From positions 1 to 64,000 of the forward strand of contig CAUYLG010041500.1 in the NCBI GenBank assembly GCA_963573385.1: a stretch of DNA of 64,000 nucleotides, in the 5' to 3' direction. Every line of letters starts with the position of its first letter. Position 1 is the first letter of the stretch. A program made the position numbers and the translations under genes. The notes under the pieces were generated by a model. It ran no database searches. It worked only from the letters and a program-made list of their open reading frames with translations, and was not told the origin of the DNA. Below, in pieces: positions 22,360 to 34,735 of this stretch. The stretch is from Cacajao melanocephalus. Lineage: Eukaryota > Chordata > Mammalia > Primates > Pitheciidae.

Positions 22360-25300
22360 TTTCTACGGAGAAACTAATCATTTTCCTCCTTTATTTGTAT
22401 GAGGAGATAGAACCAGAATGCAGCAAAAGTTGCACTATTTTTATATAGAGGAATACCCTCTTTGCTGACGGCTTTAAGCAAAGTAAAACTATGTTAAATT
22501 TTTATTGTATTTTTATAATTACTTTGTTTTATATATTTATATTTGGGATATGAATTCGAGTTCTGGACAGAATAAAAGCTTTCAATATGTTTGGTTTTTT
22601 CCCTTGGGAAATTTAAAAATAAATTTTCTATTTTTTTGGAGAGAGAGGAGAACTACTTTTAGGTGTTGGTGGTGCATTTAAGTTTTAGAAATAGCTATAT
22701 CCTTACCAGAATTAATTTCAAATGAAGTCCTTTTGGTTGAATGTGCTACACCAGTTGCCTCATTTATTAAAGGTAAAATTCCAAGTGTTCTGAACAAAAT
22801 CAAAAACACAACTCTAAAATGCCAATAAAAGAGTAGAATTGAAGATTTATGATGTTCTAATCTCAAACAAAGGACTATGGAAATCATATCTTTAGGGAGA
22901 GTGAAGTCTGAGAATTAGGTAAAAAGAGAGTGTGGAAGAATGTAATGTTTTTAAAATGATTCTAGAGCAAGTCTCTTTTTTCTCCTCATTCATTCCCTCT
23001 CTGTGTTTTTTTTTGGAGGGGGGAGGTGGGAGCTGGGGAGGACACAAATGAATATAACGAGAAAAATTTAAGGTTAATTATTTTAGTTGACAAGAATCAA
23101 GCTAAAGACAAGGATCTTAACATTGTATCATTTGCTGTTAAACTCCTTAGCAAAATGAATTGCAGTCACTGAAATTACTCGAATCAACCAAAAAGCTTAA
23201 ATGAGACTTCCAGAGGTATTTATTTCTTACCTAAAGGTTATTCCCTATTTTAAAGCACAAAATAAAAATAAATACTGCATCTTAAATCTTGAAAAATAAT
23301 AATCTTGCGTATCGGAGTCATGGCACTGAACGTCCTGGTCTGTGATGCTTTGGAGTTAAAGTGCATGTAAGGGAAGGGGTGGGTCTGCATGGTACCCTAG
23401 GATAATACTCATCCTCATCCTTTACATCTCTGCAGTTAAGAGAGTTGCTGGTAAGGACAAGTAAAGAATCTGAGCTTCTAACGCTTCTAACCAGTTGATA
23501 TTCTGGCCTTTGTAGTGAACCTGTTTTGTTATTGTTGTTTTTTTTAATGTGACAATGGCAAACCCTTTACGTTAAGCACAATGGTCCTCCAGTCAAGTCA
23601 ACTGTGTGCATCAGAAAGTAGCAGAATATGAAGTAAGGCACAACCTCAATCTGGACCATAATAAAGTAGCTGTTCATCTGTGGTCAGAGAGCACCATGAA
23701 AGACCTTGAGTTCCTTCACTTTATTTTGCAGAAAGCCATCGGACAGCTTTGCATCATCTAGCTATATCAATCAAGGACCTCAACCGCTGCTCACTGCTGA
23801 AAGCTTTCCTGTTTGGCTCTGTTTTTTCACAGACAGCTCAATAACTTGTCTGTAGAGCTGTGATAAATGTGCCATGTGCTTCTAAACTCTCTTTTTAACA
23901 CTGGACTGCATTTCAACTTGTAATGCTTGTGACTAATTGCATGTATCAAAGGCTTTTTATTTATTTCTAATGATTATCCAATAGGCTTATCATTTATATT
24001 TCTCACTCCTCTTCATAAAGTGGTTTTATTTTAAGTTGCACGCAGCAGACTGTCAGCTAACCTCTAATGTAGCAGCTCTTGCTCAATGAATAAGCTGTCG
24101 AGTTAAGAGAACATAATTGGCAAACCCCAGTACAGAACTAGAGCAAGTGCAAACTCCTAATGATTTTTCTTTCTCTTTTTGTGATCACCATACATAAGCT
24201 ATAGTTTTAAACACCAACTTTATGGCCGCCTACTGTGGCCGTCGGAACGGAAATTTCCTAGCGGTTTTGTCCTCTTGTGTAAGAACGGTAGTCAGGACCA
24301 CAAAACCTTCTTGTTTGGGCACAATTGCTAGTTTCTGCTAAGGAGGCCCCGAATAGAGCTATTATGGTAAATGAATAACTTCTCACTTTGAAAGAAGGTG
24401 GTTCTTTCAGATCAGGTTGGAGGTCAATGACAGGGCAAGGAAAGGAAGCTCATATTGCAGCTGTCTGCAAATGAGCTTTTCCTACAGATACTATAAGGAA
24501 AAATAAAAGTCTATTGAGGGAGGCTGATCTTCATCTAATCTTTAAATCATTTTTAGAAAATCCGTATGTTTTTTCTTAAACTTCTATAGTACTTTAAAAA
24601 TATCCATATGTCTATCATCATTAAAGTTTGTGTGATTTGGACATGAAGACTCTCTTCTTTCTAGTCCATGGCTAAAAGAAACGCCAACCACTATGACATC
24701 AGCAAAATCCATGTTTTTCAATTCTAAAAAAAAACATGCTAATACTCAGGTAGAAAAGTCCATTAGCAAGTTATAAGTAAATAAGCATTTAAGATTGGTG
24801 TCACTTTTGGGTTATATTTCTGTGGACTGAATGCTTGAGTTTGAATCATACATTTATAAACTGAAGAGATGTTCTCAGTCAGCATGCCTGAGATTCTAAC
24901 TCTCCAAGAATGTGTATTTAATGAAAATCATACACATTTTAAGTATGCATATGGAATAAGTTAAGAAACACAATGTCCCATTTTTTAAAGGCCAAAAAAA
25001 TTAAGTTTCATTAAGAGACTTTTATTCTGAAGACTTTTCTTGCCTCACTAAAAATCCCATCAAACAAATGAAATCAAAAGGTAGGTGCCATTTACTGCTA
25101 TGAATCAGAATAAGCCAGCCTCAGTCATTGGCTCCACTGGAAGAAAAAAGTTACACATAAAATGAGAAATCATCTACATAAGGTTTTGGAATACATTACA
25201 GGGTTCCTTCTTATACAGCAACCTAGTGAGTGGACTTTAACTAACTTTTTGAAATTATAAATTAAGAAATCAATTCAACATTGCATTAAACATACTTTAA

Positions 25301-27850
25301 TGGGATGCTGAATTGCTAAATCATCATTTTGAGATGTAATCAAATAATCTTTGCTTCTCCTTCACTCCACCCCTAAGCCATTTCCATAAAGATCAAAGAT
25401 GGGGGATAGTATCTATGAAATAATATTTAATGAAGTTTCAATTGTCTAATGTGATACATAGTATTAACTTAAGAGCACATTTTTCAGAATTTGTTTTTGT
25501 TTGTAAGCATCAGGGCTACTTCCTTATGCCATAGTTGTAAATGCGTCTGGCTTGAATGGTAGGATCTTCTGGATCAAGGCCAAAAATCTACCAAGTGACA
25601 AGAAGAGGCAATCTGGAATTAAAGGTGTTATGGATAATGTTTTCAATGTGGACAACTAAGGATAGCTATTAGAATAATTGCCATTAAGACTGAATAAAAT
25701 GTTAAAATTAATATTGGAGTCTATAACTTCCTACTATCGAATGAGCAATAGATTATAGGACACACTTATGGTAGAAGTGGAGCTGTGTCAGTCAGTGTCT
25801 GTGGAAAGATAGTAACCTGGCCCTTTGCTCTGAGCTGTCTACTCAGAGAACCCACTGCTCCAGATTCCACCAGTGCCACTGTTTCAGCATCAACAAGGGA
25901 AGAGGTCATTTCTACCCATTATTCACTACAATAACCATACAAGTGTACATTTCTACAGACATGCCAAATACATTGAATGGAAACTAGCATTTCAATCTCG
26001 CTCCTCTATCTGTGTCATCCTGGCTAGCCACTTTGAGCTTTACTTTTTTCCTAAAACCTAGTAATAATATAAGAAATTAATATATGTAAAACATTTTTGA
26101 ACTATAATATTATACAAACCTTAGATACTGTTATTCTAAAGCTAATGAGAGCCTTGGAGATTAGTATCACCTGCTTCATTTAACTGAGCCTCAGGATGGT
26201 CAGTGGTCACTTTTCCAGGCTTATGGGCTCATCTCTCTTGAGCTCAGCCAGATTTCATCACAGAACTCAAAACGTGCCATGTGAGCTATTGCTTCTCCAT
26301 TCCTACCCTCTGGCAGACATTGCTCATAGATCAAGGCATTGTTTCTTGCAAGATCTATATACAACATTAGAAATCTTCTGAACATCACCTTCCAGGCAAT
26401 CACTTTATAATCTTTTGAACGTGGCATGTGAGATGAAACTCTTAGCCATCTTAGTGTCTGAGAGACCCTTAAGCTCACACAAAATAAGTCAACATTTGGT
26501 GCTCCTCACTTTGGATTTTCAAATTATCATACTAAAGGCAGCAGTAAATTTGTTTCTCCAACATAATCTGAAAGTTCAGGGAAATTTAATAAATGCTGAA
26601 CACCATACAGCTCCCTTCATCCAGAAAACTGGAAAGAACTTCCTAACCTTAGAAAGCTAACTATAATGACACTGTAATTGTTCATTTTGCTCTGACTGCC
26701 ATGGCACTGCTGGTTGGCATGTAAGCTTTTTGGATGGCCTGATATACTAAGGACTAATAAAGCAAATTACCTTTAAAGTGAAGTTTCTTATTCTGGCCAA
26801 GTCAACCTTGGCAGTATCTATTGTTTAACTGTTTAAGTCAAATTTCTTTCAGTAAATGTTTTATTCATCTTTTCTTTTTTATCTTTTCAGAGTGGCACTC
26901 CTTCCTGTCATTGCTCTAGTAACCTGAGTTCAAGTTATTGTATGTGTATGTGTACTATATGTATATGTATTATACATGTAATGTGGATTATATGACATTA
27001 GTGAGTAACTTTTCCACATGTACTCAGCATGCTTTATACTCATAAGTTATATTCTGTAAAGACCAGGTTTATGAAAGGTTTTGAAACATGTTATAGAATG
27101 CCTATAATAGCAGTCTGTATTTTTTTCTTAGATGACTTGATGAGCCTGCTATTGTGGATTGAATCCATTCAAGATACTGCATTTTGAATCATCAGAAAGG
27201 ATTTTCCATGATTTACCAATGCAGTTATATTTATTCTTTGAACTTTTATCAGTTTGGGCAGTTTACTAGGCTGGGTTCACCAGAAAATTGCCAGCTCGGT
27301 GCCAAGTCAGCCTTCTTCACATGGATGATTTGGGTGATATGGGTGACAGTTGATAAGTCAGTTCCATCCATCCATGTACAGGAACACCACTGAATGTCAC
27401 CCTGCTGATTTCCAGACCCTACTATAGGCAATCTGCTAGAAACACTTATGTGAATTCTTTGAAGAAACAGATTAGGAAAAAAAAGTGACTTATTTGCAAC
27501 AGAATGAAAACTAAGATGAAGAAGGGAACACAAATCCTTCGTTCTAACAATATTCCAACTTAACTATTTGTTCTTATGCTGAGTTTAAATGGTTTTCATT
27601 ACTATAATCCATATCCTGATACTCAATTACTCAATCTCATTATTTAACTGTTGGTAGAGTATTTACTCCAAGGGATGGATATTGTATTGCCTCATGTATA
27701 CATTTGCCTCTTTATTATGCCTTAAACTTTTACGCTGGCAATTAAAGGAGAGCATTATTATTTGTTTTCTCCATAAATGATGGAATACGTTCTCATCCAA
27801 ACATTTATTTTCAAAGAAAATATGTTCAAACATTTTAGTGTATATTTTGA
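22360..27850. other. Mostly unique sequence with a candidate conserved noncoding block
   Basis: No gene or named repeat family is recognised over 5.5 kb. A G-rich run lies at 23016-23041, and a repeat-free block dense in TAAT and TCF/LEF-like motifs at 23740-24140. A (TG/TA)-rich tract lies near 26940-26980. Opposing short open frames at 26.2-26.7 and 27.2-27.5 kb show no domain and are taken as chance. Confidence 0.5.
23740..24140. promoter_or_regulatory. Candidate conserved noncoding element (unproven)
   Basis: This interval has no transposon signature and no coding frame. It holds 'gtgactaattgcatgtatcaaagg' (homeodomain TAAT, POU-like and TCF/LEF-like words), 'tctaatgattatccaatagg' (TAAT and CCAAT-type words) and 'cagactgtcagctaacc'. 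Such texture is common in deeply conserved developmental enhancers. This is inference only: conservation cannot be seen from one sequence. Confidence 0.25.
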
Positions 27851-27856
27851 TTTTGA

Positions 27857-28070
27857 AGCAGTGTAGTATAGCTACATATTATAGAATAATAATGTAGAAA
27901 CACAGATTCAAGCCTCAGTTCATTTTGCCATTTGTTAAACAATTACTTCATTCCTTTTGTCTTTGTTTATTTTGTAAAATAAAATTAATAGCACTTTCTT
28001 CTGAAGGAGGATTATAAGACTTTTTAGGTAATGGATGTGAAACCCTTTGCGTTTGCAAGGTAATACTGCA
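27857..28070 (+). mobile_element. MIR SINE, diverged
   Basis: The head 'gcagtgtagtatagctacat' is followed by 'gattcaagcctcagttcatt', 'caattacttcattcc', 'ttttgtaaaataaaattaatagcac' and 'aggaggattataagac', as in MIR head, core and tail. Confidence 0.7.
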
Positions 28071-28689
28071 ATGAAAGGCTGAGTAATATTTTTTTTAACT
28101 GAAAATCACTGACACAGCAAAATAATCAAATAAGTCATCTGAATGTAAAACAAATAAATTAAACTTCAATTTAATTGCATTATGGGTGATAGGGTGAAAG
28201 AGTAGGAGAGTTGAAAGAAATATAAAACATTAGCTTGTTTGCTATATTAACAAAACTACAAAGAATACCACAAACAAAAAAATACCTAAATTACAACATG
28301 AAGGAGGAGAGGTAAGAGTGGGCAAAAGGCAAATGAGTCAGAAGGAGAAAACCGATATAAACGTTCAGTATTTCTTACCCAAAATGCCTACTTGCACTTG
28401 TTCACTCTCTTTCCCTACATTTCCCGCTTTCCCCAAGTTCCCTCTATTTCTTTGTCTGCATCTTTGTCTCTCAGTGTTTCTTTCCTTTGTGTCTGCCTCT
28501 GCTTTGAAGTCTTTCATGGGTCTGCCCTGCCTCTGTCCTCCATGAAGTGCATATGCACTTCCTGAGTTGGTGCACAGCTTCCTCACTCTTCCGGCACTTA
28601 CACTTCCTACCTTTTTAATCTTAAATGGCTTCACATTGTTGAAAACAGAGGAAAAACTCAGAACCTGGTAATAAAAAATGTGTAAGTAC

Positions 28690-28805
28690 CAGCTCTGCTA
28701 TTCTTTCCCTCTTCATCTCAGATGAATCCTTAAATCTCTCCATATCAGTTTCTTTGACACCAAAATGAAGACACTAATATCCCCTCTATACTCAGTGGTG
28801 CAATG
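28690..28805 (+). mobile_element. MIR SINE core fragment
   Basis: The segment 'ccagctctgctattc' leads to 'gaatccttaaatctctcc', 'atcagtttctttgacacc' and 'aaaatgaagacactaatatcc'. This follows the MIR core, with 'cctcagtttcctcatctgtaaaatg' as the reference. Confidence 0.55.
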
Positions 28806-31800
28806 GAGCCAGCTAGCACCAGCTCCTGACAGCCAACTGTATGCATCTCTCCTCAGCTTTGTGTGTAGTGACATCATTTTGGTATCTTCAAATTAGTTAT
28901 GCTGGGAGTATTTGTACCATACAAATTAACAAATAGTACAAATCGGGGTTTTGCTTGTTTGCTTTTGGGGGTTTGTATATTTTCATGAACAATGTATCAA
29001 ACATTTACCAACACAAAACTGCATATATTCTACATGAGTTTGTAGTGAAGTTATATAAAAATAAATGTGAAGTGTGTAAACAAGACAAAGGAGTGCTCCA
29101 CAAAACACATAAGGTGTCATTTTATTCTCTTCACTCCCTGTAAACTCACTTCCTCTCTTCCGTATCACAGTTCAGCTGATGTGTATCTATGTAGCAGTAG
29201 TATTCCATATTACTAACTAGAATGGGACCTCACCATAAATCTAGGTCAAGTGCTTTACTTTGGAAAAGTTGTGACTGTCTGGAAAAATTCAGTAGGTACA
29301 AAGCAAAATGTTTGCATCACAACACAATGATGCTTACCAGACCTCTGCACACAAAAGGCTTCTACATGCATTTATTCAGTTACAGCAAATTAAATAAGCT
29401 TGAAACCAGCTGAACAACAACCAGCTTTTGCTGCCATTTCGTCTTTCTATTTTTGGAAGATATGGAAATTGTGATAAATATGTGGTGAGTGTTTCTCTAA
29501 ATTCTTCATTGTTAAGGTTTTTTCCTTTTCAATTTGTGGTAAATAACAAATTGGTTCAAAACAATTCTTACTCATCTGTGTTATATTAATGCAAGTAGAG
29601 ATCATGTAGTTTTACTAGATGGCTCTTCTACAATTCAGAAATTGGCAAGAGTTTATCATGAAGACTGAAGAAGACTATCATAGTCAGTTGAAAGCTAAAA
29701 GGAGACCTAGCAAGAGAAATATAGTTAGCTAAACTGGAATTTGGCCTGGCTCCTGAAATATTTTCTTTAAAAGAATACCAAGTAAACACAAATTAAAGGC
29801 ACTATGCATGTTATTAATCAAAAGTGTCAAAATTAGACATATTACAGAATATCAAAAAGAATGCAAACATTTACCAAGTTTACTTTGCAACAGCTGATGT
29901 TTTCCAAAAGCAATAATGAATATGTTAAAGATTAAAATTATAGGGATGGGTAGTTTAGTTTAAAGCCATATTTCTGTTTTCATTTAAGTTGGAAATTTTT
30001 ATAGTTTCAAATTAGATCACTGTGTTATTCAAATAATGCTAAACATTTAAACTAATTACTATATCACAAATATTCATATGGCTTCATACCATCTACATCT
30101 AAATCCGTTATCCAAATACAAGGACTATTTGCTCCAAAATGAAGGGCAAAGTCACATTTTTAAAGATAAAATGTTCATTCCCATGTTTACAAAATTCTCA
30201 TAAAATCACCTTGCTGTTAATATAAGTAAACTGCATACTGCATTTCCTTTATTCTTTGCCAGTGCTAAAATAATAAAAGGAAATCAGAGGCAGAAGAAAT
30301 ACCTCGACCAATGTTTAGGTTTCTAGTCAATTCATCAGCTCAACAGAAACATTGGGAACCAGGGAAGGAGTCTCCTTAAAAGCCACAATAGAAATATTTC
30401 TGTAAATATCACTTCACATGACACAACAGCTTCAGAAATCTGTTCTCTCCTGTGCTACATAACACAAAAACACTGCAGCACCCACAACCTGGGTTGAGGC
30501 AGCTCATTAGCTGAGCTGTCTCTGTGTGTGTGTCTGCCAACAGCATCTGTGAAAGAGGAAACACTCACCCTGCCAGATTTGGGTCATGAGGTCAACAGGT
30601 CTCATTTATTATTCAAAATTGCTGTCTGACCTTTTATCTGCGAGGTCAAAGGACGTTGTATTCCAGTTGGTTGAATTTTTTAATGATGAAGCCACTATCT
30701 TGCCAGAAAATAAAATTACATCTCCTTCTACAGGGCTTTATGATTTTCTCCTCTCTTGTCTAAAAATATAGTATTCTCAATCATGGCTATGGAAAGGATC
30801 CTAATGAAAGACATTATTTTTAATTTTTCTCTTTTTATCGTAAGATTTCTAGAGATTTAAATGATATTGACTGTTGACAATGACTGAAGTCATTCTTCTT
30901 GGCTATGATTTGAACCTTTCAACCCACCTTTGGGATTCCACCACTTCATGTAGAGCTCCTGGGCTGCACGGAAACTAATACTTTTCATGCTGATGGCCCC
31001 TGAATGTGGGTAGTCATAGGTTTCCCAAGCAAAAGGGGATGAAATCAAATAGCATTCGATGTAGACTGGTTAATATTTGCTTCTGGATGATAAATAAGTG
31101 ACAGACAAATATATGATTATCTTCCAAATCAGGAGGTGTTTGGGAACAGTCTTTTATTCTTCTGTATTATATAGGTTTTTCATCATCCAAGAATTTTTAA
31201 AGCCACTTCATTATTTTCTATGTGTCTATTTTTGATCTCATAAAACATAATGAAAGTAGAACAGTTAAAACCCACACCAATAGAGAATGCATTTGAAGAT
31301 ATTCAGACATCCAGCCTTCTACTATAAAATTAGCTATAAACATTTAACAAGCAATATTGCAGAAAATTGAGACTGCTTCAATAGCAGATTGTATAGCTGT
31401 GCAAATAGACAGTGTTCCTGAAGAGTGATTTTATCCTGTGTAAAAGAAAAGTCAAAGGTCACATTGGTCCTGCCCTTGAAGCAGACATATGAGATGTGAC
31501 CATGTGCTTTGTGACACTCCATGTATTGAATAACTCTGACAAGCTAGTAAACAAATAGTGAAAAATATGTGGCATTCATGAGCCCAGTGAGGCATTAATA
31601 CACTGTACAGTTAAAGTTACAACTCTGAACTTGGATATATAGCTTTGCCATCACTATGAAATTACCTGATACTCACTCTGGGTCTATGAGTATTTATACA
31701 TACTAGTACACACAAACACATACACATGATAGATGTAGAACTATTCATTTGAGGATAGTCTAAAAATTGCATGTGACACTTGGACACTTGCAAAGCATTC

Positions 31801-32485
31801 CAAACAACCACATTTCTGTCTTTTCCCTGAATATGCTTAGCAGAAGATGGCTGAATGGTCACTTCAATTCCCCTCTTTCCCACCCCGATCTCAAAAGACT
31901 ATTATACTAACTAGAGACCAACTGCTAGACAGGATCAGAAGTTTCCTGCCTAGCAGATTGCATGTGCATGTGTGTGTGTATGTCTGTGTTTTCTAACTCT
32001 TCTTCTATATCTGAATTGGTATCCTACATCTAATTTTACCACTTCTTTCATTGATACCTTTTATTGAGTTTAGCAGAATCTTCTTCAAGGGAGGTTTCCA
32101 CCTCTGGTTCCTTGCTTTGTCTAGACCATCTTATGTCTGACTCTTAAAGCAACTGTTACATATAGTGATTCTATGATTTACATATGGGACTGACTTTTTT
32201 ATTTAATTTTTACATAGCATAAGAATTCTATGTTTGCATAAGGAAGCAAATTTATGGTGATAATTATCTCAAGGTTGTTTATGGACATGTAATAAACCTA
32301 AAGAAGGGAGGTACGACTTTCTCCCGTTATGCATCTCCTGGTTCTGGATGCAGTTGCCAAGGGTGCTTTGCCCAGAGAAGGTGCCGGAAAGAGAAAAGCT
32401 GAGAGTGAGTTTGATCAAATTTGCCTTTCAGGACATATTTCATACAGCAGTAAGTACGATCTTTACCTATGTAAATCTAAATGTG
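28806..32485. other. Unassigned sequence with nuclear-receptor-like motifs
   Basis: No coding region or named transposon was recognised. The block at 30,460-30,680 is repeat-free, has a (TG)n run near 30,523-30,533, and carries a cluster of AGGTCA half-sites. Short open frames at 28.3-28.6, 29.0-29.4 and 31.3-31.9 kb overlap in opposite directions and lack domains. Confidence 0.5.
30581..30655 (+). promoter_or_regulatory. Cluster of nuclear-receptor half-sites (DR2, single site, DR1)
   Basis: Three elements lie within 75 bases. GGGTCA-TG-AGGTCA at 30581-30594 is a direct repeat spaced by two, the retinoic-acid-receptor type. TGACCT at 30627-30632 is a reverse half-site with an A/T-rich flank, as preferred by monomeric orphan receptors. 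AGGTCA-A-AGGACG at 30643-30655 is a near-match DR1. The motifs are seen directly; function is inferred. No transposon consensus that I recognise explains them. Confidence 0.35.
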
Positions 32486-32489
32486 CTAC

Positions 32490-33075
32490 CTCTGAATAAA
32501 TCATTTCAATGTCTTCTCATTGCATTTAGGATGCAATACAAAACACTTAACAAGCATTCTTAGGCTTGTGATTTGACATCTCTCCTCTCCAGCTTCATTT
32601 TTTAACAGCCACATCCCCATATTCTGACTTCCAGTCTCACAGGCTGTCCTCCATTCCCCAGACCAGGCCAAGCTCCTTCTTGCCACAGAATTTTCACTTA
32701 TCTTTTCAAGTGATATCCATTTAACCTGTAATCTTTCCCATTGCCTACTCTCTACCTAATTTCTGCCCATCTTTCAGTTCTTACTTTAAAGGTCATTTCC
32801 TTAAATGGACCTTCCTTGACCTCTAAGCTTCATTAGATTCACTCCATTAGTTATTCTCATGACATCTTGTGATTTTCTTTCATATTACTCATTTTCTTTT
32901 TCAATTAATAATCATTTATATCTTTTGTGTTTATGTACAGGTTGTGTGTCTCCTAGTCATATTCTAAGCGTAATAAGAGTGGAGAGCCTGTGTGTTTTGT
33001 TTGCCACTTCTCTAATACCTGTATTCCAGGACCTGTCACATAGTAGGTGTTCAATACATATTCCTTGAATTAATG
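32490..33075 (+). mobile_element. L2 LINE 3' part
   Basis: A long collinear L2 copy runs through 'tttcaatgtcttctcattgc', 'ctctcctctccagcttc', 'ccattccccagaccaggcc', 'aaatggaccttccttgacc', 'tggagagcctgtgtgttttg' and 'aggacctgtcacatagtagg', ending 'tgttcaatacatattcc'. The 69- and 71-codon open frames within it are not genes. Confidence 0.9.
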
Positions 33076-33424
33076 ATGCTGTCATTCTCTCAGATGCTTC
33101 ATTTATAGCACTTTTAAAGTGAAGTCCTATTTATCTGAGCAAGTCTCTAATGTTATACAGCAAGTCTCTAACCATTTCCCTAACCATTCCCTGTGGAGGA
33201 AGCCAAAATACACATCTTTTTCTCTGCTGGAGCAGAGTAGCAGTCGAATGAGGCTTTAAAGGGGTAGGCAGAGCAAGTTTTTTGTTTAATGCACAATAAA
33301 TAAAAGGATGGAGAGATGTTTATGTTACAGTCGCAGGCTCAGAGGTTATGATAAGCTCCCAGTTCTTGTCACGACTATCACTGTGATATAAAAACTGGAG
33401 CTCAGCTGGTGGCTTGATGCACCA

Positions 33425-33656
33425 ACCAGAAATAGGAAGAGAGGTCTGAAAACCACAATCCAAATTGAGCTTGCTATCTGTTTTTGATAAATAAAGTTTT
33501 ATTGGAACACAACCACACCCATCCATTCATGTCCTGTTTTTGGTTACTTCCATGCTTCAGCTGCAGATTTGAATAGTTTTGATAGAGACTCTACGGCCCA
33601 AAGGTCTAAAATATTTACCATCTGAACCTTTAAGAAAACATTTGCCAATCCCTGGT
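33425..33656 (-). mobile_element. Non-autonomous hAT-Charlie-type element
   Basis: The sequence contains 'aataaagttttattggaacac', 'aaccacacccatccattcatg', 'ctaaaatatttaccatctg' and the terminal 'atttgccaatccctgg'. These are hallmarks of the short mammalian hAT element whose end reads CAGGGGTTGGCAAACT. The left end near 33425-33460 is degraded. I am sure of the class but not of the exact MER number. Confidence 0.8.
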
Positions 33657-33684
33657 CAAGACTGATGAGAGTGGGAAGCAAACA

Positions 33685-33775
33685 TCAGGTACAGACTATG
33701 TCTTATCAAGCTTGTTTCCTCAACACTTATCACAGTGCTTGCCTCCAATCAGTGTTCAATAAACAATAGTTGGCT
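33685..33775 (+). mobile_element. L2 LINE 3' end fragment
   Basis: The order 'ggtacagactatgtcttatc', 'cctcaacacttatcacagtgc' and 'atcagtgttcaataaacaatag' matches the last 90 bases of L2. It lies just downstream of the hAT element. Confidence 0.7.
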
Positions 33776-34041
33776 TCAATTAAACTTAGTTTTTTTCTGG
33801 TTAAATTGAGCTTCTGTTTTCTTGAGCTTGTATTATGAAAGAGGATACTAGAAGTTCACACAGGAAAGTATCTGCGTGAATGAAAGGGAAAGTAAATAAC
33901 CACAGATGGGCAAAATATCTCTGGGAAACCCCAGGACCTAGATCTGGGGACTTCAGTTTAGGCACTTGAATTTGGATATGTATTATAGAGTTGGACAAGA
34001 AAATATGGCAAAAGTCTGGGCAACAGATCACCTTTGATCTG

Positions 34042-34160
34042 TTATAAAACCGAAGCCTAACTTAGCCTAGGAGTAAGACTTGACTTTTATATTAATTATA
34101 AAACCAAAACCCAAGCCCACATGACCTTAGGTATAACACTTCACCTTTATATTGCTGTAA
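34042..34160 (+). repeat. Diverged tandem duplication, unit about 54-64 bp
   Basis: The unit beginning 'ttataaaaccgaagcc' (34042-34095) recurs from 34096 as 'ttataaaaccaaaaccc'. Both contain an 'ag-taagactt/ggtataacactt' step and end 'cttttatatt'. The second copy carries about 10 extra bases. Confidence 0.55.
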
Positions 34161-34299
34161 TTAACCACTGAAATGTTCCTACTAAAAGTGATCTGCCTTC
34201 ATCAGTCTATGTTATATATCTCTTTGAAAAAAAAAATCCTAAAATCATCTTGTTTATGAAGCAGGCCCTTTTTTTAGTGGCTTAGCTTTTATTGTGTGT

Positions 34300-34435
34300 G
34301 TGAAAAGGGTGTGTTACTTTACCTTGAGTTTAAATTTTCTCATCGATAAATGAGAAAGTGTGCATTTATTTGGCAGGGTTGTTTTGAGGATTAAAAGATG
34401 CAAAATATGTAAAAGATATATGTCACCATCCAAAC
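34300..34435 (+). mobile_element. MIR SINE core and tail
   Basis: The segment 'tgtgttactttaccttgagtt', then 'aaattttctcatcgataaatg' and 'ggcagggttgttttgaggatt' and 'aaaagatgc' follows the MIR core ('cctcagtttcctcatctgtaaaatg', 'gggttgttgtgaggattaaatg'). Confidence 0.8.
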
Positions 34436-34589
34436 TTGAAAATTGACTAGACAGTTTATGAACAGAGTCTATCAGCTACATTCTAGTTTTCTCAAGAAAC
34501 AAAATGGTCTAATGTCCCCTAGCTGCTTCTTCCAAAAGCACTGTGTATCAGCCCAGCTTGACATTCATCACATGTGACTGTAATTACTT

Positions 34590-34735
34590 GTTCAATGTCT
34601 CTTGCTGTCAGACCGTAAGATCTGTGAGGGCACAACTATGCCTATCTTTTATTGTTGTTTCCTCTCCCTAGCACCTTGGACAGTACCTGATGTACTTGGT
34701 CCCCCAAGAATGCATATGGTTGAAAGAATAACATG
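34590..34735 (+). mobile_element. L2 LINE 3' end
   Basis: The order 'gaccgtaagatctgtgagggc', 'tattgttgtttcctctcccta' and 'gcaccttggacagtacctg' matches the L2 end ('actgtaagctccttgagggcagg', 'cccagcgcctagaacagtgcctg'). Confidence 0.8.
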
